Below, piece by piece: positions 46,683 to 56,282 of a stretch of DNA of 64,000 nt. Source of the stretch: Phytophthora hibernalis (lineage: Eukaryota; Oomycota; Peronosporomycetes; Peronosporales; Peronosporaceae). Under the pieces are notes generated by a model. That model did no database searches and was not told where the DNA came from. It saw only the letters and a program-made list of their open reading frames with translations. The position numbers and the translations under genes are program-made. The DNA lies in contig JAAKBF010000203.1 of the NCBI GenBank assembly GCA_012656075.1, positions 620,001 through 684,000 of the forward strand, read 5' to 3'. Numbering within the stretch: the stretch's first letter is position 1; each line of letters starts with the position of its first letter.

Positions 46683-46828
46683 ACATATAGATTGATAGCA
46701 AACGACCGCCAAAATGAACGGTTGGAGGGCAACATTAGATTGATTGCAAAATGGTCATCAAAATGAACGGTTGAGGGCAACATTAGATTGATTGCAAAAT
46801 GGTCATCAAAATGAACGGTTCAACGTGA
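46683..46828. repeat. Tandem repeat, 48-bp unit, three copies
   Basis: Unit CATTAGATTGATTGCAAAAT, then GGTCATCAAAATGAACGGTT and GAGGGCAA. The first copy is diverged; the second and third are nearly identical. Confidence 0.85.
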
Positions 46829-46887
46829 CCATGAAATTTTACAATTTCTATTATCCTAAAAATGCGGTTCAACCGCTCCGGTAGAAT

Positions 46888-46975
46888 CATGAGCTTGCGT
46901 CGAGCACACTGGAGGAGCCATAGCCATAGGTATACGATGTATACGCTCAGGTAGAATCATAAGCATGAGTCGAGT
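46888..46975. repeat. Short direct repeat, ~28 bp
   Basis: GGTAGAATCATRAGCWTGMG, then TCGAG, occurs twice about 60 bp apart. Confidence 0.6.
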
Positions 46976-47049
46976 TGAAAACTGCACTTGGGGACTGATG
47001 CTTGTAACATGATGAATTTACCCTATTGCGACTGGTACCCTAAAACCCT

Positions 47050-47143
47050 GCAATATGCTTGGTTTTACAAATATTAACGAATCATAATGACAGGATTTTA
47101 ATTTTGACCAATCATACCACTTGCGGTAAACCAAGCATATTGC
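47050..47143. repeat. Inverted repeat, 18-19 bp arms
   Basis: GCAATATGCTTGGTTTTAC (47050-47068) and GTAAACCAAGCATATTGC (47126-47143) are complementary apart from one T, with a 57-base loop. Could form a hairpin or be ends of a tiny element. Confidence 0.75.
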
Positions 47144-47343
47144 TTGTTTAACTACAATAATTGCAATAAGTATTGTAAAACCACGCAAAATGATAATATT
47201 ATGCTGCGAGGTGCGGGCTAATACCAAGCATTTATGCATGTTTAAATTTTTCTATGGAAATTAGGTTTACAAATTCCTAGTATAATGTTGGCCGCAATAG
47301 GCTTAATTAGTAGCTACGACCACAAATACTATATTTTGAGTTT

Positions 47344-47575
47344 CGACCTTTTTACCGCCCGTGCCGCACCGGTATCGTCAGTATCATACCCGTAGGCTAT
47401 GACCATGCCTATGGATATAACCGTGGTCGAACCGGTATTGTCAGTATCATACCGGTTGGCTGTGATCATGCCATTTAACAGGGATTGATAGTCAAAAATG
47501 GCATATTAATACGTTTGAATATTTTTGAATATTCGATCTTTTTTACCGCCGGTGGCGCACCGACCACACTCACTG
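47344..47575. repeat. Tandem repeat, ~63-bp spacing
   Basis: ACCGGTATYGTCAGTATCAT, then ACCSGTWGGCTRTGAYCATGCC, at 47368 and 47431. The preceding motif TTTTTACCGCCSGTGSCGCACCG recurs at 47350 and 47541. Confidence 0.7.
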
Positions 47576-47940
47576 CTGCTCGTGCTGGACGCTATGCTGG
47601 ACACGCGCTGGACGCCGTACAGGACTCTGTGCTGCACGCTACGCTGGCCGCCGCGTGGGCCGCTGTGTTGTCCCTCTGCCGCCACCCGCCGTGATTCCGA
47701 CCGCCGGTTCCTGTGATGCTGCCAGTGTCGGACGCCGTGATGCTGCCCGTGCTGGACGTGATGCTGCCAGTGCTGGACGTGATGCTGCCCGTGGTGGCTG
47801 TGACGTTGCCGATTTGGTCCGTGGAGCTGCCGATTTGGTCCGTGATGATACCTAATTGGTCCGAGATGCTGCTCGTACTGGCTGTGATGGTGGCCGTGCT
47901 CCCCGTAGTGACTGTGATTCTGGTCGTGATGGCTAACCAG
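47576..47940. repeat. GC-rich minisatellite (18-21 bp units)
   Basis: Degenerate tandem units of the type GTGATGCTGCCAGTGCTGGAC. The open frames on both strands here (Ser/Thr/Gly-rich on minus, Val/Leu/Asp-rich on plus) are by-products of the repeat. Confidence 0.75.
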
Positions 47941-48050
47941 TGACGATCCTTCGGGATGAAGGAGCAGCTTGTGCTGCTGGCCGGTTCGAATCCGGTCATT
48001 GTCTTTTATTTAATTATGCTCTTTTGAATTTGCTTGTGTGTATGTGTTTA

Positions 48051-49486
48051 CTATTGATGATTCAGCTGCAGGCAAATGAAGACTGGGTGAGCTGCTGGAT
48101 GTGTTGGGTCAATGACACTACCAGTGTCGACGCGCTCGTGAAACTGGGTAATCTGCGCGTCGAGCTTTCCAGACTTGTGAAGCTTGCGGAGCGCCTTCAA
48201 TGCCGTACTCGCTGCGATTGCTGAGGACCTGCTTGTTTTCAAGAAGGCAAGTGCATTGTCTTGAGCTTTTTCGCCAAGAGTCAGTACCTCGCTTTTGTAT
48301 GCTGTGGACGCAGTGTCAAACTGGAATCCTGTCGGTAAGAACAGCATCATGTACCCTGTGATGTGTCTAAACTCGTAAAGCGTCGTCTTTTTTACAGAGC
48401 GGGATGTGGACACACGCGGCTCGGTGGTGAACCACTCGTACCAGACTGCTGCAAGCGACTGCGAGCATTTCTTCTTTTGGTGCACAGTTCGATGGTTCGG
48501 TGGGTTCGTCTGCGATTCTGCTGGAAGCTCTCCTGCAGAGTCCGCCGACTCGTCTCGGGTGCGTGTGGTTGAACTGTCTAATCGTGTGCACAGCTGTGCC
48601 TCCACGGCTAACATTCGCTCATCTAGTCTTTCGTTTTGAAGGATGAGTATATCGATCTGCTCGGACTGACTCTTCAAGAGGTCGAGAACAGCAGTAGTTT
48701 TGGTATCGTCGTCGTGACTATCCGCCAATACAGGCCCGGGATGGAAAGAACATTTGATGGTTTCGCACCACGCCAGCACTTCTGCTTCACTGATTGCCCG
48801 AGCCGACATGGCTTCCCTCGTTCTGATGACGAATGCATGTGTGTCCGACAGCAGCAGCATTTCAGGATAGTGCATGACGAGCGTAGCTGTCAGGACCTCA
48901 GCAACTTCCTCATATAGGTTGGGATTTGTATTAGCAAAGGCCATCGTGTTGGCGAAGAGCAGCGTCTGCAGCTTTTGAGCGCGCGCCAAAATCGGTTGAT
49001 CAAGTGCACGCAATGAAGGAAGCCGAGCGCCTTCTATCGGCTTCCACCCGCTTAAAACGCGCGCAACTTGTTGATCGGCTTGCGTCGTGCCTAACATGTA
49101 TCCGAAGGCCTTATTAACACGATCTAGCTGCCAGCCGCCCCGCTCGATTATCCAGGTTTCAGCGAGACTACCATCGTTGGCGTGCACAGCGCCACCACGA
49201 CGAAATGAATGCGAGGTAAGTCCAGGTGTGAGTCTCACTTGTTTTGCATCCGCTATTTCCTTGATTCTAACTAATAACTTGTTAACGTAGGTTTGTGCGC
49301 CGGGACTGCTCGCTTGCTTGATGGATGCTCTACCGTTTTCTGTTGCTTGTCGGCCTCAAGAAGCTCTACAAGACTCAATCCTCCATATCCTCCACCTACG
49401 CTTCATAGCAAGAAATTGAGGGAACAAACGCTTGCATGGAGCCGTCTGCATTGAAAGAGCTGCCGCTAAAGCGAAAAGGGGACATG
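48051..49486 (-). pseudogene. Crypton A tyrosine recombinase, C-terminal part
   Basis: Continuation of the Crypton recombinase left of the inserted piggyBac. Reading from 49486: FLTCPLFALAAALSMQTAPC, then after frame loss an open 395-codon frame (49238-48051). It carries the H-x-x-R motif (GLTSHSFRRGGAVHA), WIIERGGW, the catalytic Tyr segment (VNKAFGYMLGTTQADQQVAR), a coiled coil (QIDILILQNERLDERMLAVE), and the Crypton tail (AAVWYEWFTTEP, HITGYMMLFLPTGF, ALKALRKLHKSGKL). The catalytic R-HxxR-Y set is complete only if joined to the part at 52413-53106. Frame loss at 49400-49240 means it is not intact. Confidence 0.8.
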
Positions 49487-49642
49487 TTAACCCTTTAAGA
49501 CCTGGAGAATCACTAGAGTCCCGATCTGGGCCTTCACCATCGCCAATAAAATAATGCACTGAAAAATAATAACCAATCAGGGCTGTAAATATTAATACGT
49601 GGCAGCACCACTAGTCGTCTGCGGCGGAGGTGACACAGCGAG

Positions 49643-49900
49643 ATGAGCGACGAGGGCGGCGAGAGCGGTAGCGACAGCAACAACGACATCTGTGGCCTCT
49701 ATGGTGGTACACCGTGCGACTGGGATGCAATGCATGAGCTGCTAATTGAACGGGGAGATAAGCTGAGCAGCAATACCGACGCTGGCAAGGTTCGCAAGGC
49801 TGTTTGCCAGTTGTACGTGTACCTCAAGTTCGGCAGTTTAGTCAAGACGCACATTGTTCGTGTGCCTGAGTGCGTCCTGCGCGAGATTCGCGCTCACTAG
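49643..49900 (+). CDS. Small accessory ORF of the piggyBac element
   Basis: An 85-codon intact frame on the strand opposite the transposase, within the terminal repeats. It has an acidic start (MSDEGGESGSDSNNDICGLY), a YGGTPCDWDAMHELL segment, a basic helix (AGKVRKAVCQLYVYLKFG) and an end VRVPECVLREIRAH. I believe similar small ORFs accompany piggyBac-like transposases in other oomycetes, but that is from memory. It might aid transposition or be a captured peptide. Confidence 0.5.
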   Translation: MSDEGGESGSDSNNDICGLYGGTPCDWDAMHELLIERGDKLSSNTDAGKVRKAVCQLYVYLKFGSLVKTHIVRVPECVLREIRAH

Positions 49901-49960
49901 CTCGATTGAAGTGGAAGGTGAGAATGTATTGATGTACACGCAGTTATCGCTTTGATCGCC

Positions 49961-52161
49961 CTAGTTTGCTGGACTAAGTCGTCGTTTAGGCTGACTAGGT
50001 ACGGGCTCTCTCAACAGCAGGGTCGGCAGCACGATATCACGAGGATCAACGATGCTGGCATTTTGACGGTGCCTTGTCTTCGTTATCGGCACCCCGCTTG
50101 TTGTGAGTATGACTCCATCTAGGGCGTCCATCACTGCGGAGTTCTCGATCATCTTGTGCTTGTAGTGGATAGCCATGAAGCATTCAACATGATATCCCCG
50201 CCTGCATCGCGTACACGCGTATTTTACTCGGTTCTTCCCTCCTCAAATCGAGCAAAGAAGACACAACAGCTTTCCTTGAGATCGCGTCAGCATGTGCTGC
50301 GATAGATCGCTACCAATGACATCTTGGATGCGCTCTCGATGGTTGGCTCTGTGCTTGAAAGTCTGCATGAGCTGCTGTTGGACTGACACAAGCCTGTTGA
50401 CAATCTCCTCCTTTGCCTCTCGCAATGTTTTCACAGCAGATACGTCGCTAAGTCCGCCTTCGAGGGCCCCGTCATTCCCACCCGTAGGTCCATTGGCAGC
50501 AGCTGCGACAACCTGGTACATGGCGTATGCGTTGTGGATAGCGACGTCCAGTAGCCATGTGAACACACTCATTTGCAGCCGTCGTTCTCGGCGACGTGTC
50601 GGAATCGTACTGCGAAGCTGATCAAAACGATCCACCGCGTTCATGTACTTGTTGTACGCGCAGACGATAGCGGGCGCACTTACATCTGAGCTCCGAAAAA
50701 CCTCCGTCCCGGTCCACCGCTGCACAAATCCCATGCCATTGCAGCATATTTGTGTTTCGCGCGTTGATCCATCGAGCACATTTGCTGTCGGGGTTGCAGC
50801 TAAATCATTCGTGTAAAACAGAACAACTTTCTTGTCACGGAAGGCGATATAACTAGCATGAGGTAATCGCTGTAGGGGAGGCACAAACGGTGTCCTCTGC
50901 GATTTTATCAAACCTTTCTCACGTTGCTTGTGTGCCTTTTCAGCCGCCTTCAGATCACCAGCCACCTCCAACGCCGCAACCAATTTCCAGGAACCTCGCT
51001 CCGCGTCATTCAAATCGAGAACAACAGCTGCAACTGCCGGCCGGGAAAAGCTATCAACATTATTCAGTCTGCATGTTCCAATCACACGCGTTTCTTCTTG
51101 ATTCATTCCAAGTACATGCTTCGCCAGTGCATGCCGTGTATAGTACGAATCCATTACGACAACTCGCTTGCCGCTCGACGCCGGAAGCTGCTGATTTTGG
51201 CGAGCCAGCATTGCAACCCAGAGTGCGGTTGCACTCTTCGCGTCCAATCCAACTCCATCACAACGGCCTGCCATCGGCCGACGCATCTCTGGGAATATTG
51301 CAGTATAGCGCTCCAAATGGCCTGGGACCGTAGTGTTACCACTGCCGTTATCGAATAGGCCGTGGACATATAGTGACTTCCGGTCCACAAGAGCGTAGAA
51401 GCGTACAGCGTACTTGTCAGGCTTTGAGGGTATGAACGTCCGCGCTGCCGATCGAGCTTTTGTGCGAATTGAGCGTTCATCTAAAATCGAAACACCATGT
51501 GGAACTGCAAAAGAAGCACATTTTCTCAGGATTTTGTTGGGATACTGCGGCAATGCCACAGCGGGTCCCGAACTTTCACTTCTTCTGGTACGGTGTATGT
51601 GGGATGGAGAGTCAGCGCCGCCCTAATGCCAAGAAAGAGGTCTCGCTGCATGGTGGACTTGAAAAGCGGATGACCGTACAACTCATTCGTAGACCAGTAA
51701 TACCGTAGTCGATTAAGTGGGCAGAGGCTCGTTGCGATCTCGAGACCAATGTATGCATTTAGCTCACGCAGTGTGATCATTGGCGTGTCGTTCTCTCGGA
51801 GACGAGGACTGATCCATTGCAGCAGCGTATCGAGCACTTTGCGCGTAAAAAACAGCGCGAATAGACCCATGATCCCCTTGTCACGGTACGCATGCGCCGT
51901 CTTCTCCTCTTGGAGTAGTGTGATTCCTCCTTCAGCTTCCAGTGTATTGATGTAGAGTTGACCAGCTTGAAGCATATCTTCGTCGATTTCGGGGCCGGTC
52001 GTCGTGGCGGGTGATCTAGCGTCATCTCGGCTGAGGTCCGCCGCATCGTCGTTTTAACTATCATCCTCACTGTCGTTGTTTTCTCCCCTTTGTCTCCGGG
52101 ACTCGTTCTCAACAAGCTCCCATTCAGAGAGCAGCAGGTCGACGTCCACCTCAGCATCCAT
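49961..52161 (-). pseudogene. piggyBac-like transposase, nearly intact
   Basis: DDE_Tnp_1_7 transposase. Start Met 52161 (MDAEVDVDLLLSEWE); an in-frame TAA follows 34 codons later. The N-terminal domain is open from 51975 (TLRELNAYIGLEIATSL, YYWSTNELYGHPLF). One frame change at ~51550, and then 438 codons: GVSILDERSIRTKARSAART, FIPSKPDKYAVRFYALVD, GRCDGVGLDAKSATALWVAM, VVVMDSYYTRHALAKHV, YNKYMNAVDRFDQLRSTIPT. A TGA at 50243 is followed in the same frame by KYACTRCRRGYHVECF, the expected Cys/His-rich C-terminal finger, then a stop at 49961. Two nonsense changes and one shift away from a full frame. Confidence 0.85.
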
Positions 52162-52412
52162 GTTTCTCGGCCGCGGGGATTTCGAAATGAGAGACAAGAT
52201 TCGACAGAAGGATAAGGGAGAGCACGTCGCCCACCCTGATCGTTGGCTCGTGTCACATATGATTGGTCTGCTAGAAGTCCCTCTAAGGGTCTTTACCACG
52301 GTGTACTACTTGCCGTGACCTTTCGTGCACCATTTTGCTCCTCTAGACGAGCATGATACCGGTTTGTTAGAAGCCCTTTCAGGGACTTCAAAACTCAGGT
52401 GCTAAAGGGTTA

Positions 52413-53106
52413 AGAAGCTGGTTGTGTCTTTGAATAACGAAATGCCTTGCAGCAAAGCGGTTTTGACCCTCTTAAGGGTTAAATCGAAGAAAGATAACCC
52501 CACCTTATAGAACATCGCTTGTCAGCTACGCATAACCCATTTACGATAATTGTACCATAAAGTCAAAGCTTATCAGGCAGTAAGGAAAGCTGTTGATTTT
52601 CAAGTTGCTCTGCATCCGAGCTACGCCCGTACAAATACCACATCATGACGACCAGGGCAGCGTCGAGGTATACACCCTCCGCAAACGCAGAGGTGTACAG
52701 TAGACGCACGATATTTTCTAAGTCTTGCTTGGAGCATGGGGGTGCTTTCTTTTCGAACTCCTTCCTCGCGATTGCTGCAGTATTTTCCCAAATCAGATCG
52801 AATCTTTTGTAGCCTTGGTTTCACCGTTCCGCCTCGTTGGGGATACATATCTAGCAACCTGTTTTTCTCGTTTCCAAAATACGCAAGGCACGTATTTGTC
52901 GATCGAACTTTATCTGTCGATCTCGCTAAGGAATATGCATATTTATCTAATATAATTCGAAGCACCTTACCGGTCTTGTCAGCATCGATGAGTTGATGAG
53001 CTGCGTCGAGGGCCACGTTCTCGGAGGCAAGAAATGGGGCGAATGAGTTGATTGCAGTCACCCTGGACTTCTTGCTGTTAGCCGGAGCGAGAGACGCGAT
53101 CGACAT
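52413..53106 (-). pseudogene. Crypton A tyrosine recombinase, N-terminal part
   Basis: Starts MSIASLAPANSKKSRVTAIN at 53106 (core-binding, SAM-like region), with VLRIILDKYAYSLARSTDKV and FPQ-like YPQRGGTVKPRL. After a frame change it reads VRLLYTSAFAEGVYLDAALV and MMWYLYGRSSDAEQL, which holds the first catalytic Arg. A degraded stretch ends LKRVKTALLQGISLFKDTTS immediately at the TTAA where piggyBac is inserted. It continues at 49486. Confidence 0.8.
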
Positions 53107-53600
53107 CGCACTACCGGTTGTTCCTTAGTTTTGGTCCCAAAGTAAGGCAACTGACACCACGTCGGAGACTTCGGGATATTTTAGAATATGTATTTATATG
53201 AAAGTTTTTATTGAATAAAACATATTCTCAAAATATTCCAACCAAATATGGTCGGAATAAGTCGGAAAACGACAGGTTTTCTAAATGATCGGTCATTGGT
53301 TAAATTACGAGGTATTTGTCATTGTTATTGGTTTAAAATGTGCGTGACAGGTTTTCATGTCAGACATGGACAAGCCTGGTTGGAATAGAGTGGAATTATA
53401 CCATAGCGTAAAACCTCTGACCGCCGACTCGCTCCGACGCTGACATAAATTGTACAGAAAGTTGTGTTCGACACACAGAAATGTATAAACATGCGAGGGA
53501 TCTAAAGTAGGATGTGTTTGCCCAGCAGGCGTGCCATAGGGTTGTTTGTACGACAAATTGTAGGCGGAGTATGAGGGCCTCAAACGGCCTGTGGGCCGAG
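53107..53600. other. No gene recognised
   Basis: AT-rich left part (53160-53300) and a Ser/Tyr-rich minus frame (53637-53305) with no identifiable domain. Confidence 0.4.
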
Positions 53601-54050
53601 AAAACGACGTTTTACTAATAAGCATGCTTTTCAACACTAAATCGCTACGTAGACATGCTCACTTGCCGCAGCAGATTGGCAAGTGAGGCCACTGATCCAA
53701 AATCGGCTTTTTACCTTAAGGAGTGGTTGGTTAGCGAGACGGACGTGGGTACAACCTACAAACGAGGTTAATTGTAAACTACTGTCCCGGGAGGCTCTCA
53801 GCCCCGCTGCTTTATATTCCACGCCATTCTCTATTTTTCTTCTCCCGAACAAGTCCTAGCTCCCTTATTTACCGACCAAGTGCCAGCGGCTCTTGTTAGG
53901 TCTAATTTTCATGTTTGTATGTATGCTAATGGTCTGCAGCCTCTGCTATCTGTGCAAGGTGTGCTTGCTCTGTGTCTGCTTAAACGCGAACTCTGTAACG
54001 AGGTTAACCTTGCTGTTCCGATAGGAGGCTAAGCTTGGTGTTCTGAACGG
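53600..54050 (-). repeat. Possible solitary or 3' LTR
   Basis: On the minus strand GGAATATAAAGCAGCGG looks like a promoter TATA box, and the segment directly follows the chromodomain stop, where a Gypsy 3' LTR would lie. No second copy exists in the window, so boundaries are unknown. Confidence 0.3.
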
Positions 54051-54122
54051 TGCTACCAATTCATAGTTTGCAACATGTTATTGTCTAAGCATGTAATACA
54101 CCCTGCATTAGCTCTTATTGCT

Positions 54123-54500
54123 TTAGTGTTCGGTTTTGTTGAGCGAGTTGTCTTCCACAGCCTCGTACTCGATGTAGGTCTTGCGCACAAGCGCCCGACG
54201 CTCCCTCTCGACCTTGGCGATGGTCGTCTGACCCACGTGCTTGCGCGGTTCCCATGTCGGCTCCCAGTCCACAAGGTAGTACGACATGCCGACCATAGAC
54301 TTGTGGTCAAGAACCTTGTGGACGGAGTACAGCACCTCAGCCGCTTGATCTTCGTCGGCGCTCCACTCGGCTTCGACGTCATAGGCAGCGTCGGTATCGG
54401 CAGCAGGGATCCGAGCTGCGATCCACTCGCGGATGTCCTCAAGATCGATGCGGCGCTTGCTTCTCTCTGCGAGGGACTTCGGTGGCTTCTGGCAGATGAT
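54123..54500 (-). pseudogene. Chromodomain remnant of a Gypsy integrase
   Basis: Reads LAERSKRRIDLEDIREWIAA, EDQAAEVLYSVHKVLDHKSM, GMSYYLVDWEPTWEPRKHVG, ERERRALVRKTYIEY and stops at 54123. YYLVDWEPTWEPRKHV is the chromodomain core (YLVRWKGY..TWEP). Chromodomains end the integrase of chromoviral Gypsy elements; nothing upstream here is integrase, so this is an isolated 3' end. The Gypsy element to the right lacks its own chromodomain. Confidence 0.7.
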
Positions 54501-54774
54501 TTGAAGTAGCGACGGTCGCGTTCATGGTGTCGGATGGTCTTGCCACTAACGCGGAACTTTTACGTCTTGAGCGCAGCAACACAGAGCAGCCAAAACTCTT
54601 TCGCGGAACTGACAGGGTTCGTCGTCGGCTTGGGTGCTGCCATAGTGTTGGGGCTGTATCTCTCAGATGTGAATTGTAGAATGAGCGAACAGAAGTCTGT
54701 CTCAATGATCTTGTGAAGCAATGGCTGATTATCAATGGAAGTTATTTTGCATCATTGTTAAGGGACGGTTTCTA

Positions 54775-55112
54775 AAGGGACGATGTCAGTTGTGTGTCGA
54801 GGTGCATGATCGACGATGCGGCCAGAAGCTTGGAGCTGATGATAGCGTCGGACATGGGTGTTCCGGAGGCCGGTCTTGTGCAGCTTCCGCAGCTTCTTGA
54901 GTACGATCTGACTTCCACGGGCTGTGATGTTGCGCTGCCAAAGATAGGAAAGAAGCTCGTGCTCAGCCCTCGTGTCGGCCTCTAGGACGTCGTCTCGGTA
55001 GCGTGGAAACGTTTCGTCTAGCTGGAATTCGTCCGCAAAAACAACTTCATGAAGGCGACTACGAGTTTGGCGGTGGACCTTGCGTGCTACGTAGCGCCGT
55101 CGACAGAGCTCC
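54775..55112 (-). pseudogene. Crypton B tail, left of the solo LTR
   Basis: Reads AKLVVAFMKLFLRT and, in the neighbouring frame, FPRYRDDVLEADTRAEHELL, RGSQIVLKKLRKLHKTGLRN and RRYHQLQASGRIVDHAP. This aligns with the tail of Crypton A (ALKALRKLHKSGKL...GSVIDPTHP). It continues the Crypton B body beyond the LTR and ends at 54775. Confidence 0.7.
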
Positions 55113-55557
55113 TGTGACGGAAGTCACACGCACCTTTGCCTTAGAGGAAGCGTTAACGCGTAACCACAACAGACGCCTGGCGTCTCTGTTGTAAGCTGGC
55201 CTTCCATTCGTTTCCTGGTACCGAGTACCAAACGACTTGCGAACTTCCGGGTTAGAGTTAAACTGACTGTATTAATCTCACTTATAAGGTTCTAACTACT
55301 GTTAACTATCTGCATACTAAACTTCTGTACTCCAAATGGATGGCTCTCCATCAACCGTCTACCTTAAGTCCGATTCGTATCTAGTGTTAAATACACAATC
55401 GTACTTAGCCGGGAGCCGGGTGTCACACACCAACTTATGTGGGGAATGTACTCGTACTTAGGCGGGCTTGTGTGGACCACACGGAAGAACATTGGGTCTC
55501 CCCTTTCATAAGTTCTTTTGCACGGCAAACGGTGACGGCCAGCGTGGCCCAGTTACA
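55113..55557 (-). repeat. Solo Gypsy LTR with GCTCC target duplication
   Basis: Begins TGTGAC and ends GTTACA on the plus strand (TGTAAC...GTCACA on the element's strand). GCTCC occurs at 55108-55112 and again at 55558-55562, a perfect 5-bp duplication. Removing the LTR and one copy brings PRIWS into line with the Crypton tail. Nearly identical to 62654-63097. Confidence 0.8.
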
Positions 55558-56281
55558 GCTCCATATGCGTGGTACCTGGACGTACCACGTGAATCAGACG
55601 TCTTTCAGGTTTGTTGGCGCTGATGCGGAACGTCTTCACTTGACTGGTGGCGCTTGGTATTTCTCTTCTGACGTTTGATGGTGTTGTTTATTGCGGTGTG
55701 TTGTAGACCTTAGCCTCCATTATAGCCATCCGGGCGTCAAGCTTTTGGTTGACTTGGATTAATTGCTCAATCAACGCGGTTTGATGAACAACCACTGGGT
55801 GCTTTGTGATGTTTGTTGTTGCGACTTGGGATTTTGTATGTTCTTCAGTGTCGCTGGGCTTCCGATCAAAGGTCAGGTGCGACGACCAAGCAAGCAAAGT
55901 GTTAGCGGTGAAGCCATTTTCGACGGCGCAAGCTTCGAGTCGCTGGATTACCAAGCCGCTTGGATTGACACCCTTTACGGATGGGTAGTGCCGCAACAGG
56001 TATGCCATGAGTGTGTCGAGTACGGACCCTTTAGAAGTCTTCAACCGGATAAACGCACGAAGAAGATGTTTCCAGACCCGATGGACAAGTTTGACTTCCG
56101 AAGCATGGTGAGGTCCGACGCGCGACCGACAAGGAACCAGAGTAAGCACACCAGCACTGCGTCTTGATAATCGGCAGGAGTATAGACAGCAGTCGAATAC
56201 AGATGCGACATCATTTGCTTGAGTGCGTTCTTCGTACATGCGGGGGCCTTGTTAACAAACACGCCAGACTCGCGCTTCATG
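55558..56281 (-). pseudogene. Crypton B body, left copy
   Basis: Almost identical to 63098-63821. Starts MKRESGVFVNKAPACTKNAL; the first catalytic Arg region reads CLLWFLVGRASDLTMLRKSN and is followed by NIFFVRLSG. It then jumps via FIRLKTSKGS straight to the post-catalytic region (LDTLMAYLLRHYPSVKGVNP, LIEQLIQVNQKLDARMAIME). The H-x-x-R and Tyr portion present in Crypton A is missing. The copy ends abruptly at 56281. Confidence 0.8.
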
Positions 56282-56282
56282 T

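Larger units (their letters stand above)
49491..52409 (-). mobile_element. piggyBac-type transposon inserted at TTAA
   Basis: TTAA flanks both ends (49487-49490 and 52410-52413). Terminal inverted repeats are CCCTTTAAGACCTG on the left and, as reverse complement, CCCTTTAGCACCTG on the right, with AGTCCC again about 20 bp further in. Transposase on the minus strand, small ORF on the plus strand. The 2.9-kb element lies inside the Crypton A recombinase frame. Confidence 0.9.

Noticed and set aside
46683..46828. CRISPR-like array
   Set aside because: The units are contiguous tandem copies without unique spacers, in a eukaryotic genome.
47592..47999. Ser/Thr-rich 135-codon minus frame as a gene
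   Set aside because: It is the translation of a GC-rich minisatellite plus the tRNA-like sequence.
47939..48003. A tRNA gene
   Set aside because: B box is perfect but the sequence is too short, the anticodon arm does not fold with a 7-base loop, and the acceptor stem competes with the T stem.
55113..56281. The whole ~1.17-kb repeat (55113-56281 and 62654-63821) as LTRs
   Set aside because: The 5-bp GCTCC duplication and TGTGAC/GTTACA ends place the LTR at 55113-55557; the rest is Crypton coding sequence duplicated with it.
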